DNA of 64,000 bases from JAKAVN01 sp963734845 (GCA_963734845.1 CAVTIS010000012.1:1-64000), one strand, 5' to 3'; positions 1 through 7,725 are shown, counted from the stretch's first letter. A program made the numbers and translations. The notes: generated by a model from the letters alone, not told the origin.

Positions 1-243
1 ATGTCCCTCGTAATCAGCGTCCTCCAGCCTGCTAATTACAGAGGTGGTCGTGCCGACGAGTTTCGCGAGCTGCTGCTGCGTCAGGCCCGCACGCTTGCGA
101 AGCTCGTAGATCTTGCGCGCAACCGTGTCGTTCGCCTCAGCCTCGGCCAGCTCGGCAATTCTCTGCGGACGCCCTTCATAGTAACGGCGATGAATGATTT
201 CAACCGCGTCAGTCGTGGGCTTTCGCTTGGTTGTGTTCTTCAT
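1..243 (-). CDS. Xre/HTH antitoxin, C-terminus beyond window
   Basis: Translating the minus strand from the ATG at 243 gives 81 residues with no stop before the window edge. It starts MKNTTKRKPT and carries a Cro/CI helix-turn-helix: 'IYELRKRAGLTQQQLAKLVG' is helix 2 plus turn, then 'TTTSVISRLED' is the recognition helix. It lies 26 bases downstream of a broken Gp49/HigB-type toxin, the toxin-first order usual for this family. A weak ribosome site (AGGA) sits about 12 bases upstream. By family it should bind the toxin and repress their shared promoter. The 3' end is not visible. Confidence 0.75.
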   Translation of the reverse strand, partial: MKNTTKRKPTTDAVEIIHRRYYEGRPQRIAELAEAEANDTVARKIYELRKRAGLTQQQLAKLVGTTTSVISRLEDADYEGH

Positions 244-269
244 GGTCTTTCGTTCCTGATCGGACGCAC

Positions 270-639
270 TCACGACTCTTCAAAAGTGTAGAGCTTCGGA
301 TCCTGCTCGTACTTTCGCTTTCGCGCGAGCGCCGTCTCGATTGCTGCATCGGGAACCCTGTCCTGCTTCGTCAAGCCGTGCGCGAGGACTGCTGCGACTC
401 GGCCGTGAAAGAAGTAGAGGATTCGGTAGTTCACGTGTTGGAGTCCGACGCCGCAGTTCGTAAATTCCGTCTCGAAGAATGTCGGCTTCCGGCCGACGCA
501 ACTCATGCCCGAGTTCCGCGAGCCTCTGGATTCTGATCCTGCACTTGTCCTGCGCTTTGGCTGGGAGCCCGTCGAACCACTCCAGCACCGGCACGCTGCC
601 GTCGGCCTCTCGATAGAAGACAACCTTGGTTCTTGGCAC
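270..639 (-). pseudogene. Gp49/HigB-family toxin, frameshifted
   Basis: The first half (ATG at 639) reads MPRTKVVFYREADGSVPVLE and continues to 'LRDGIYELR', matching the N-terminal half of phage-derived Gp49-like RelE/HigB toxins. The second half is in another frame: 'HVNYRILYFFHGR', 'VLAHGLTKQDRVP' and 'IETALARKRKYEQD' are the family's C-terminal motifs, ending at 270. The switch falls near 440-460, in non-homopolymeric sequence. It is either an inactivating indel or a read error. The family cleaves mRNA at the ribosome; as read, this copy is non-functional. The antitoxin follows downstream. Confidence 0.75.
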
Positions 640-640
640 T

Positions 641-676
641 CAATTTTTCTTATACAGATTTCGCAAATTTGCGAAA
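641..676 (-). promoter_or_regulatory. Putative autoregulated promoter of the left toxin-antitoxin pair
   Basis: A perfect 18-bp palindrome, TTTCGCAAATTTGCGAAA, occupies 659-676. On the minus strand it is followed at once by a TATAAG -10-like hexamer (near 650-655), and the toxin ATG is at 639. Type II antitoxins typically bind a palindrome overlapping their own promoter. That this is the operator is inference from position and symmetry. Confidence 0.5.
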
Positions 677-690
677 GAGTTTCTCGCCCG

Positions 691-720
691 AAGTGTCCAA
701 AAGTGTCCAAAAGTGTCCAA
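691..720. repeat. Three perfect 10-bp tandem repeats (AAGTGTCCAA)
   Basis: The unit AAGTGTCCAA occurs three times without mismatch, once per helical turn. The array is about 105 bp from the half-tRNA at the integrase end. Phased short repeats beside an attachment core are typical of integrase arm-type or excisionase sites; that role is inferred. Confidence 0.6.
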
Positions 721-724
721 GATG

Positions 725-813
725 ATCTGAATTGCAGGCGATCTGAGATGAGGTGCAAATCGTGAAAATACTTTGATTTGCCTATTGCCTTTTATTATCT
801 GAGCTGATCTGAG
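725..813. repeat. Four ATCTGA(G) repeats flanking the putative att core
   Basis: Copies start at 725, 741, 797 and 807, with spacings of 16, 56 and 10 bp. The last two form TATCTGAGCTGATCTGAGAA. Together with the AAGTGTCCAA array they give two classes of short repeats next to the tRNA fragment. This resembles the two-class (arm plus excisionase) layout of tyrosine-integrase attachment sites. Confidence 0.45.
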
Positions 814-824
814 AAGACCGTCGT

Positions 825-869
825 ACAGAATTAGCAATCTGGTGCCTTCGACCACTCGGCCACCTCTCC
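825..869 (-). other. 5' half of tRNA-Ser (anticodon GCU), putative attachment core
   Basis: Read on the minus strand from 869, the sequence begins GGAGAGGTGGCCGAGTGGTC, a standard bacterial tRNA-Ser acceptor and D-arm. It continues through GAAGGCACC into the 5' anticodon stem and a TTGCTAA loop (anticodon GCU). After the loop the 3' anticodon strand no longer pairs correctly (TTCTG instead of TCTGG). There is no T-arm, so this is not a working tRNA. It starts 11 bases past the integrase stop, the usual place for an attachment site. The tRNA half is seen directly; the att role is inferred. Confidence 0.65.
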
Positions 870-880
870 GCTCAATGAAA

Positions 881-2137
881 TCAAGCATTTATAGCATTTT
901 CGCTCGCGATGCTATCGTTCTGGTGCCCACTTTCTGCCCACTTTTTCGCCGCGCCCGCATCGTTGCCCAGGATCGCCTTGCTCAGCAGACCCACCGCGCC
1001 GCTGTCGACCGACGAAAACCAATGGCTGTAAATCTTGAGTGTGATCGCCGGGCTGGCGTGGCCGAGCAGGTGCTGGACCTCGGTAACGGCAGCGCCGCCC
1101 GCGATCAGGGCGCTCGCGAAGCTGTGCCTCAAGCTGTGCATGTTCACCCGGCGCAATCCCGCGCGCCGCAAAGCCGACCACAGCCCGCATCGCAGGGCGT
1201 TTGATCGGCGGATTGGCCGGCCGTCGGCCGCCGGAAACACCAAGCCCTCCGCCGTGGGCGGGCATTGGAGTTTCCAAACCTTGAGCGCCGTCGCCAGCTC
1301 GTCCGCGATCGGAATTTTTCGGACGCCGGCCTTGGTTTTTGGAGGAAAGTACCGGGGCCGAATTCCTTCACCACTCACGCGCGCCCAAGTGACCGTGCGC
1401 CGGATGTAGATGAAGGCGGGGCCGTTCTTCGGCATCTCGACGTCACCCCAGCGAAGCGCGAACAACTCCCCGGAGCGAGCGCCCGTAAGGGCCGCGGTCG
1501 TGAACAACGCCCGGTAAAGGCCGGCTGATGTAGCATTCAACATCGACCGCATTTCTTCCGGGTTGAGAATGCTGTCGGGGTTTACCGCGCCGTCGTCGCC
1601 TCCGGCGCTGGCATCGTTGGTAAGCTCGCGCGCCGCCGTGAAGTTGCGCTCGAGGCGATCGGTCGGGTTCATCGTGGCCTCGCCGCGGCGGATCGCGGCC
1701 TTGAACACCCCGCCGACGATTTGGACGATCTGGCGAACCGTAGCGAGGGCATAGTCTTTCCGCAGATCATCGCGCAGCTTCTCGATCGCCGCGACGGTGA
1801 TGCGATCGAGGCGCTTGTCACCGATCTGAGGCAGGACATGCTTATCCAGCCTCGACCGCAAGTCGGCGACATACCCAGGGCGTCTGTCCGCCTTGGGCGC
1901 AAACCATTTTTCTGACGCCTCTTTGAACGTCGGCACTGCGGCCGGCGCGATGTACTCGCCGCGGGTCACCCTGTGGGACGTCTCGGTCAGATGACGCTCG
2001 GCCGCTTTCTTGGTCGGGAACTCGACGCGCTGGCTCGGTCCGCGCATCCCGAGCGGCCGATAATCCAGCCGCCACGTGCAGCCGCATCCTTTGGCCCGAG
2101 CGCAATCGTCCGAATGGTATTGGCTAATTTTTGCCAC
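881..2137 (-). CDS. Tyrosine recombinase (phage-type integrase)
   Basis: 418 residues. The N-terminus has a cysteine cluster (C12, C18, C20) and an AP2-like arm-binding region. A SAM-like core-binding domain spans about 70-165, and the catalytic domain about 190-380. The catalytic set is visible: R221 (TGARSGEL), H334/R337 (HSLRHSF), H360 (LLGHAS) and Y370 (KIYSHW). The protein looks intact. Its family catalyses site-specific integration and excision. It abuts the half-tRNA-Ser, and the start overlaps the upstream Xre gene by 14 bases, suggesting coupled translation. It is probably regulated by that Xre protein and the HTH proteins further upstream. Confidence 0.95.
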   Translation of the reverse strand: MAKISQYHSDDCARAKGCGCTWRLDYRPLGMRGPSQRVEFPTKKAAERHLTETSHRVTRGEYIAPAAVPTFKEASEKWFAPKADRRPGYVADLRSRLDKHVLPQIGDKRLDRITVAAIEKLRDDLRKDYALATVRQIVQIVGGVFKAAIRRGEATMNPTDRLERNFTAARELTNDASAGGDDGAVNPDSILNPEEMRSMLNATSAGLYRALFTTAALTGARSGELFALRWGDVEMPKNGPAFIYIRRTVTWARVSGEGIRPRYFPPKTKAGVRKIPIADELATALKVWKLQCPPTAEGLVFPAADGRPIRRSNALRCGLWSALRRAGLRRVNMHSLRHSFASALIAGGAAVTEVQHLLGHASPAITLKIYSHWFSSVDSGAVGLLSKAILGNDAGAAKKWAESGHQNDSIASENAINA

Positions 2138-2318
2138 GCTTACTCTCCTTCGATTCGGCCGCCAGGCGCTTCAGGAGACGCGCCGCGCTTTCTCTCACGC
2201 CCATCGCACCCATCTCCCATCTCGCGACGGTGTTCCGGGCGACTCCAACGCGATCGGCGAGTTCCTGTTGCGTGAGCCCCATCTTGCGGCGGATGGCGCG
2301 AACTTCCTTGGCCGTCAT
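2124..2318 (-). CDS. Xre-family HTH transcriptional regulator
   Basis: 64 residues, nearly all one Cro/CI-type helix-turn-helix (IRRKMGLTQQELADRVGVAR, then NTVARWEMG). The ATG at 2318 follows a TACGTAACGTAGCAGA region upstream. Its end overlaps the integrase start. A single-domain regulator here is likely to control integrase or lysogeny genes, which I infer from position. The short basic tail (KESKRGKN) is typical of DNA-binding miniproteins. Confidence 0.85.
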   Translation of the reverse strand: MTAKEVRAIRRKMGLTQQELADRVGVARNTVARWEMGAMGVRESAARLLKRLAAESKESKRGKN

Positions 2319-2350
2319 GCTACGTAACGTAGCAGACTAGCGAGGCGCAG

Positions 2351-2665
2351 TCAACGGCTATCGCGAGCCAGGGCTGCCTCGACATCCTCGGCGCGAAATC
2401 GCACGTAGCGCCCGATACGCACCCCCGGGATTTTCCCTTCGCGCTCCATCGTGCGGACGGCCGATTCGTGGATGTTTAGGCGTTTCGCCATCTCCCCGGC
2501 AGTGAGCAGCGGAGAATCGGCAACCGAGGCGGTAGCTGTCGCGGACGATTTACTCAGACGCGCAGCGAGCTGGATCTGCCATGCGGCGAGCGCCGCCAGG
2601 ACCGCAGGTATCTGTTCGGCCGGCACGCGTGCCGGATCGAAGTCAGGAAGCATCGCCGCCTCCAC
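2351..2665 (-). CDS. Excisionase-like HTH protein (helix_turn_helix_17)
   Basis: 104 residues. The C-terminal half (about 52-104) is an excisionase/MerR-like winged helix: LLTAGEMAKRLNIHESAVRT, then 'MEREGKIPGVRIGRYVRF' and 'EDVEAALARD'. The N-terminal half is alanine-rich and helical, without a recognised domain. The start overlaps the end of the upstream helicase gene by 23 bases. Proteins of this type act as recombination directionality factors or as regulators; which one cannot be told from sequence. Confidence 0.8.
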   Translation of the reverse strand: MEAAMLPDFDPARVPAEQIPAVLAALAAWQIQLAARLSKSSATATASVADSPLLTAGEMAKRLNIHESAVRTMEREGKIPGVRIGRYVRFRAEDVEAALARDSR

Positions 2666-4346
2666 TGGGCATCCGAACCATCCATACGCCCTTGTTGGCG
2701 AATCCTCCCGCGCGGTAGGAAACGCAGCCTGTCAGACGGCGTGCCCGCTTCAACGTTCGCTCGCTTATGCCGAGATCCTCGGCGCGCGCCTCGAGCTCCA
2801 CCACAGGGATAGGATGCGCGCAGATCTGCCGGATAAGGGCGCAGGCTTGGTCAAGCTTGCTATCGTCGGAGCGGTTTTGATCTCGTTCCGCGGCCATCAC
2901 TTGGTCCAATTTCTGTTCGACCTCACCCGCGATCCACTCGATGGTGGCGCGGCCATTCTCGAGGCCAACGATTCGGAACGCGAGGCCAGGAATTTCGGGG
3001 CCGAGATTGTTCTTGCCCAGGAGCATCAGGCGGCGACCTGGGTCGTCTGGATCTCGGGCAAAACCCCAGACGACGCGCGCGGCGGCCGGGAAAGCCACGC
3101 TGCCGGAGACGCGCTCCAACGAGTTGCCGCCGCTGCCTTTATTAAAATGGGTGACGGCGAGTACGGTTACGCCTCTGCGCTCGGCGAGTTCGGCAAGGGG
3201 ATCGAGAACGTCAGATCGGACTTCTGCGTTTTTGTGGGTGTCGACGCGGCTCATAAAGGCGCTCACCGGGTCAACAATTACCAACTTGCTATTGGGGTTT
3301 CGATCGAGAGTGGTTTCCAAGTGCGGCAGATCTCGGGCGAGATTGAAGGCGCGCCGATTGATTTCGCCCGCCTCGTTCGCTTCGCGGACGCGGCGCGCCA
3401 GAATGATATGGCCGCGCTCAGCCTCAAGCGCGATCAACCTCGGCACGATGGTATCGGCGATACTGTCCTCAGCCGAAAAGACGATGCTATCCGAGATAAT
3501 TCCGTTGGCGCTGCCATCGGGCCACGACCGGCCGTTCGAGAGTTGCGCTACTACGTAGAGAGAAGCGAAGCTTTTGCCGAGACCTGGGGGCCCGACGAAC
3601 AATACTAATTTGCCGCGCGGTATTCGGCTCGGCCATAGCCATTCGATGGGCCGCTCGACTACCGCAGCCGCATTGAACACCTCGAGGCCTACGGCCTGGA
3701 GTTCGAGCGATCGCGCCTGCTCGACGAGCGCGCCCCATTCGCTCTCAAATCCGCCCGGATCGCCGAGCAGCCGGAGGTGCAATTCGTTCGGATCCTTGCA
3801 GTTCGCGCGCGCCATCTCGACGACGCGAACAGCGCCTCCAAATTCGAGCGCGGCAAGGCGCCCGCTGCAGCCTTTCTCGAAGGTCTCGCCGCCATCGTCC
3901 GGCTCTTTGCAGATGATTATTGTGACGAAGTCTCGGATATGCGGTGCAGCCAGTACCTTGCACATGTCGGCGCCAGGTATGCCAAGCGCTTCGATATTGT
4001 GATTCCAGAAAGTCAGCGCGTCAGATTCCCCTTCGCAGAGAATGAGCTCACGCACTCCGCGTTTGCGCGCACTCTCGAGCCGCCAAAGCCCATAAGGGAC
4101 TGGCTGTCCCTTTGCTTCGTTCCAGATGAAGCGCTTCTCGCCAGCGAGCGCGAGGCGAATTCGTTGGCGCGCCGCGCGCTGACCATTCATCAACAGAGAG
4201 TGGAAAACGAGCCCACCTCGGTTCTCGCTGACGCCCTCCTGAGTAAGAAAATCGGTTCTGAAGCCCTTGGCGTTAGCGAACTGCGCGAGCGTGAGATGAG
4301 GTGCGCCCTCGTTTGCCCATGACCGTTGTTGCTCGAGCCTGGCCAT
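2643..4346 (-). CDS. TOPRIM / RepA-like AAA helicase of the element
   Basis: Starting at the ATG at 4346 (MARLEQQRSW), about 567 residues. A TOPRIM-like segment near 105-185 has 'ELILCEGESDALTFW' (catalytic Glu region). A RecA-fold ATPase follows: Walker A is LFVGPPGLGKS and the Walker B region is 'SKLVIVDPVSA', with downstream 'VLAVTHFNKG'. The C-terminus has an HTH-like end (LGISERTLKRARRL). This domain set replicates phage satellites and plasmids (primase-helicase). The matching zinc ribbon is encoded just upstream in a different frame, so the native protein may be a single chain interrupted near 4,300-4,346. The frame stays open up to 4520, but that part is a shadow of the zinc-ribbon frame. 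Confidence 0.8.
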   Translation of the reverse strand: MARLEQQRSWANEGAPHLTLAQFANAKGFRTDFLTQEGVSENRGGLVFHSLLMNGQRAARQRIRLALAGEKRFIWNEAKGQPVPYGLWRLESARKRGVRELILCEGESDALTFWNHNIEALGIPGADMCKVLAAPHIRDFVTIIICKEPDDGGETFEKGCSGRLAALEFGGAVRVVEMARANCKDPNELHLRLLGDPGGFESEWGALVEQARSLELQAVGLEVFNAAAVVERPIEWLWPSRIPRGKLVLFVGPPGLGKSFASLYVVAQLSNGRSWPDGSANGIISDSIVFSAEDSIADTIVPRLIALEAERGHIILARRVREANEAGEINRRAFNLARDLPHLETTLDRNPNSKLVIVDPVSAFMSRVDTHKNAEVRSDVLDPLAELAERRGVTVLAVTHFNKGSGGNSLERVSGSVAFPAAARVVWGFARDPDDPGRRLMLLGKNNLGPEIPGLAFRIVGLENGRATIEWIAGEVEQKLDQVMAAERDQNRSDDSKLDQACALIRQICAHPIPVVELEARAEDLGISERTLKRARRLTGCVSYRAGGFANKGVWMVRMPSGGGDAS

Positions 4347-4582
4347 AGCCCGCGGTCCTTCAACGCGTCGATTACCCGGGCCTGATCGCAGCCGGTTCGG
4401 CATTTGAACAGAATGCTGCCGTTCTTTTCGTCGACGCTGAGCGAGGGATTGTGATCGTCGTGCGCTGGGCAGAGCGTGGTCCATCCAGTCGTGGTGCGCC
4501 TCTCGCGACCCTGGCCGCATGCGCGGGCGATTTCTTCGGCTGTCATTCCTGCGTCTCTTCGTCGGGATAGTGAAAAATCCAC
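4190..4582 (-). CDS. Primase N-terminal zinc-ribbon (CHC2-like) segment
   Basis: Residues 13-85 (starting MTAEEIARACGQG) match phage primase zinc ribbons: CPAHDDHNPSLSV, then 'FKCRTGCDQARVIDAL', supplying C-x2-H and C-x4-C ligands. Beyond about residue 80 the frame turns into basic and serine-rich sequence typical of an out-of-frame read, while the adjacent frame carries the TOPRIM/AAA part. Either a frameshift splits one primase-helicase, or a separate ribbon protein overlaps the ATG of the next gene at 4346. The real start may be the ATG at 4546 rather than 4582. Confidence 0.65.
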   Translation of the reverse strand: MDFSLSRRRDAGMTAEEIARACGQGRERRTTTGWTTLCPAHDDHNPSLSVDEKNGSILFKCRTGCDQARVIDALKDRGLWPGSSNNGHGQTRAHLISRSRSSLTPRASEPIFLLRRASARTEVGSFSTLC

Positions 4583-4749
4583 CGATCAGTCGCTTCGCTG
4601 ATCGCTTCCTCTCTTGATCGTCGAGGCTTTCGAGGAGCTTGGGAGACAGCCGGCGCCCTCTCTCTCCCGGCGAGTCGACGGTTCATGTCGAGACGAGCAG
4701 CCACAAAGTCGACGAGGTTTTGTAGCCACGGATCGTTGCTAACGACCAT
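4543..4749 (-). CDS. Small hypothetical protein of the element
   Basis: 68 residues (MVVSNDPWLQNLVDFVAARL), with a helical N-terminus, a basic central stretch (RKPRRSREE) and an acidic end (YPDEETQE). No family is recognised. It overlaps the upstream alpA-like gene by 11 bases and runs into the primase zinc-ribbon frame, so it fits a tightly packed operon. Its role is unknown. Confidence 0.5.
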   Translation of the reverse strand: MVVSNDPWLQNLVDFVAARLDMNRRLAGRERAPAVSQAPRKPRRSREEAISEATDRWIFHYPDEETQE

Positions 4750-4945
4750 TGCCGTTGCCCGATGCTGCGGACGCCTGGGCCTCGACCCAGCGCTCTATAT
4801 CCTCGCGAAGCCACGCAATTTGATGGGAGCTGGAACCTAGCTTGAACGGCTTGGGGAAGCCGTCTTCGGCGATGCGCCTCGCCAGTGTTTGGCGAGTCCT
4901 AATCCCGAACGCCGCCAAGTCGGGAAATCGAAGAATGTCGCTCAT
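4739..4945 (-). CDS. AlpA-family phage regulatory protein
   Basis: 68 residues: MSDILRFPDLAAFGIRTRQT, then 'LARRIAEDGFPKPFKLGSSS' and 'WLREDIERWVEAQ'. This is the AlpA/excisionase winged-helix pattern with the signature FPKP turn. The start at 4945 is chosen because GGAGGAGG lies just upstream; the frame is open to 5017 but that extension lacks a ribosome site. AlpA is the master activator of many Gram-negative satellites and prophages, driving integrase and replication genes. Here it heads the leftward operon beside a repeat-rich divergent control region. Confidence 0.85.
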   Translation of the reverse strand: MSDILRFPDLAAFGIRTRQTLARRIAEDGFPKPFKLGSSSHQIAWLREDIERWVEAQASAASGNGNGR

Positions 4946-5017
4946 GGCCTCCTCCGACTGCCAACCGGGAGGCCACAAAAAGAAAACCGAGCCCGGCGGC
5001 AGCGCTGCTGCACGCAC

Positions 5018-5401
5018 AGGGGCTCGGTTGTTCCGATACCCGTTTATGGTTAACCAAAACCTACACGACGATAGCGATGATAGTCAATAGGGGTTGATCC
5101 AACGCTCGAGGTGAATTAACAGGTCGCGCGGCGAGTGTGGATAAACTGACTACTCTGCGGCGGCGACTCTCGTGTCCTATGAAGCGCTTGGCCCCCATAG
5201 CCTCCTTAGTGCATGGGCCCTCAGAATCCCTGGCCCCCATAGCCCTTAGAGTGTCACGTGGCCTTCTTAGTAATAAGTCAATGAATATATATATTATTTA
5301 CTATGTATGCCATTAAGAGGGCCAAAGCCGAAGATATAGGGAAAAAAGACCCTTCCTAAGAGTGCCAACGATGGCATTGTTAGTGTGGCTCCTTTAGCCG
5401 A
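5018..5401. promoter_or_regulatory. Divergent control region with direct repeats and an AT-rich tract
   Basis: There is no convincing gene here. It separates the leftward replication block from the rightward terminase block. TGGCCCCCATAGCC occurs twice exactly (5189-5202 and 5231-5244), 42 bp or four helical turns apart. CTTAG follows each copy (5205, 5245) and recurs at 5266. An AT-rich stretch, AATATATATATTATTTACTA, lies about 5283-5302. Repeats plus an AT-rich tract between divergent operons fit either an AlpA/Xre operator or an iteron-type replication origin. The sequence alone does not decide between them. Confidence 0.55.
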
Positions 5402-6070
5402 GTGGGAAACCTACCTTGCGAATGGACCGGGCCCGCGCGCAACATGCTGTTGATGGCCCCAGACGGCGCAATTCCGACCAGCCCCGGCGACCACTTCGGC
5501 GATCCGCCCGATAGGCACCAGATAGGCGAACAGATGCCGCCCGAAAACCTCAATAGTCACAAGGAGAATTCGGCGCCAGTGCCCACTGAGTGCCCAGCTT
5601 CAGCGGCGCGCCCGAAACACGCGAAAACTGGGATTTACGTAAAGGCCGCGCCGGGCCTTAGGCTGCGGGACAAAAAGGTTGAGCGGCTGGCCCGGAAAAT
5701 GCGCGACGTCATGGAATGGCTTCAACCCAGCGATATGCCGGCGGCGCGCGCGTGGGCCGAGCTCGAATATCTTGCCGGCCAGGTGTACGCGGCGCTACGC
5801 AGCTACGGCGCGATCAATCCGCGGGGCGAGGCGCGCCGACTCCTCGATGACTATCGGAAGCTGCGGCTTGCGCAGGCGATTTTCGCGCGCGAGCTGGGAA
5901 TGACGCCGGCCGCGCGGATGGCGATTAAGGCGAACGGCACTCGGGCAGCGTACGACCTTTCCGAGCCGGAGACGGCGCGCGCGTGCGAGATCTCCGAAGC
6001 GCGACGGATGCCGCCAGAGCCGCCGGCGCCTATCGACGACGAGAACATTGACGAGAACGGGGCGCGCTGA
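5402..6070 (+). CDS. Phage terminase small subunit (P27-like)
   Basis: Up to 222 residues from a GTG at 5402. Starts at 5444 or 5534 are equally possible, because the first 70 residues are low-complexity. The conserved part is about 75-190: basic and helical ('KVERLARKMRDVMEWL', 'DYRKLRLAQAIFARELGMTP', 'ARMAIKANGTRA'), as in P27-type TerS. It sits directly before the large subunit, which supports the call. TerS binds the packaging site of phage DNA and recruits TerL. In satellites TerS redirects packaging to the satellite genome. Confidence 0.65.
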   Translation: MGNLPCEWTGPARNMLLMAPDGAIPTSPGDHFGDPPDRHQIGEQMPPENLNSHKENSAPVPTECPASAARPKHAKTGIYVKAAPGLRLRDKKVERLARKMRDVMEWLQPSDMPAARAWAELEYLAGQVYAALRSYGAINPRGEARRLLDDYRKLRLAQAIFARELGMTPAARMAIKANGTRAAYDLSEPETARACEISEARRMPPEPPAPIDDENIDENGAR

Positions 6071-6108
6071 GGCGAAAACGCCGCTCAGGCGCGTTGTGGT
6101 GGAGGATG

Positions 6109-7725
6109 ATGGGAAAGTCTACGCCGAACGACATTGAGCGAGCCAAGAGCACGGCGGCGCGCGCGATCGGCCTTGCTAGAACGGACCTCGCCGTGTTCTG
6201 CGCGCTGGTCTGGCCACGCTTTGAGATGGCGCCCCATCACCGGCTGATCGTCGAGCACCTTGAGAAGGCCGAGCGCGGCGAGATCGACCGTCTGCTGATC
6301 ACACTGCCCCCGCGGCATGGCAAGAGCTTAATCGCGTCGACGATGTTCCCGGCCTGGTATCTCGGCCGGAATCCCGACCGCTCGATCATCGCGTCGTCGT
6401 ATGGGCAGGAGTTGGCGTCCGACTTCGGCCGGCGCGTTCGCAATTTCGTCGCAGAGCCTTTGCACCGCGCGATCTTTCCGAAGTGTGTCCACTCCGACGA
6501 CAGCAACGCGGTCCATCGGTTCAACCTGACCGCCGGCGGCGCTTACTACGCCGTGGGCGCGGGCGGCCCCATCACCGGCCGCGGCGCCGACCTGCTGCTG
6601 ATCGACGATCCGATCAAGTCGCGTGAGCAGGCTTTCAGCGCAGCCGAGCGGAAGAGTTTACAGAGCTGGTACGAATCGGTTGCCTACACGCGCCTTCAGC
6701 CTGGCGCTGCGATCGTGCTCATACAAACGCGCTGGCATCAGGACGACCTCGCCGGGTGGCTGCTGCGCGAGCATGGCGATGATGGCTGGATAGTTCTCAA
6801 CCTGCCGGCGATCGCCGAAGCGGATGAGGGCTGGCGCCGTGAGGGCGCGGCATTATGGCCGAAGCGCTTCTCGCTGGCCAAGCTCGCTCAGATCCGGGCG
6901 GCCGTAGGCGGAGCGGCGTGGGCTGCGCTCTATCAACAGCGCCCTGCCGCGGCCGAGGGTGCGGTCTTCAAACGTGAGTGGTGGCGCTACTACACCGCGG
7001 CCACGCTGCCGCCGCGCTTCGAATCGATCATCATCTCGCTCGACACGGCATTCAAGGTCGGAACGTCGAACGATTACTCGGTGGGCGTCGTGCTGGGCGT
7101 GGCCGCCAACGGCTATTTCGTGCTCGACCTCATGCGCGGCCGTTACGAATTCCCGGCCCTGGAGCGGCAAGTGCTGGCGCTGGCGGAGCGCTGGAAGCCC
7201 GAGCGGATTCTGCTCGAGGACAAAGCTTCTGGTCAGTCCTTGCTGCAGACGCTGCGGCTCAACTCGCGGCTGCCCATCGTGCCTGTGCGGGTTGATGCCG
7301 ACAAGCTATCGCGGGCGCACGCGGTGACGGCGCTGTGCGAGACGGGGAACGTGTTGTTGCCCGAAGCGGCTCCGTGGCTGGCGGATTTTCTCGACGAGGT
7401 TTCAAGTTTCCCGGCCGCACCGCACGACGACCAGGTCGACGCGCTAACTCAAGTGCTTAACTTCGTATCCGCCGAGGGCCGCGACCCTTTCCTCATCGAC
7501 TTTTATCGCGAGCAGGTCTTGCGCCGGGACGATCCCGCGCATCATCCGGAAGAGCCGAACGAGATGATGGAGACGTACATCCGGACGACGCAGGAAATCC
7601 AGGAGGCCAGGGACGCCGCGCGCGGCGTGCGCCACATCGAGACGGTGAGCTCCGGCTCGGTGCCCCAGCGCACTGGCGCTCCTGCAATGGGCCATCTCGC
7701 CCTCCGCGCGTTGTTCGGGCGCTAG
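6109..7725 (+). CDS. Phage terminase large subunit
   Basis: About 538 residues. The ATPase half has Walker A 'LPPRHGKS', Walker B LLLIDDPIK and a coupling motif region 'ALYQQRPAAAEG'. The RNase H-like nuclease half has the acidic triad in 'ISLDTAFK', 'LLEDKASG' and 'PHDDQVDAL'. TerL pumps DNA into the prohead and cuts it. The ATG at 6109 has GGAGG three bases upstream; 6106 is an alternative and the open frame reaches a TTG at 6094. The protein looks complete, although no portal or capsid gene is recognisable in the element. The next gene starts immediately after the stop. Confidence 0.93.
   Translation: MGKSTPNDIERAKSTAARAIGLARTDLAVFCALVWPRFEMAPHHRLIVEHLEKAERGEIDRLLITLPPRHGKSLIASTMFPAWYLGRNPDRSIIASSYGQELASDFGRRVRNFVAEPLHRAIFPKCVHSDDSNAVHRFNLTAGGAYYAVGAGGPITGRGADLLLIDDPIKSREQAFSAAERKSLQSWYESVAYTRLQPGAAIVLIQTRWHQDDLAGWLLREHGDDGWIVLNLPAIAEADEGWRREGAALWPKRFSLAKLAQIRAAVGGAAWAALYQQRPAAAEGAVFKREWWRYYTAATLPPRFESIIISLDTAFKVGTSNDYSVGVVLGVAANGYFVLDLMRGRYEFPALERQVLALAERWKPERILLEDKASGQSLLQTLRLNSRLPIVPVRVDADKLSRAHAVTALCETGNVLLPEAAPWLADFLDEVSSFPAAPHDDQVDALTQVLNFVSAEGRDPFLIDFYREQVLRRDDPAHHPEEPNEMMETYIRTTQEIQEARDAARGVRHIETVSSGSVPQRTGAPAMGHLALRALFGR

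Noticed and set aside
1..291. Plus-strand 96-residue ORF at the left edge
   Set aside because: The minus strand gives a clear Xre antitoxin through the same bases.
4347..4520. Upstream extension of the TOPRIM/AAA frame to 4520
   Set aside because: This part is the shadow of the zinc-ribbon frame; the ATG at 4346 is the first sensible start.
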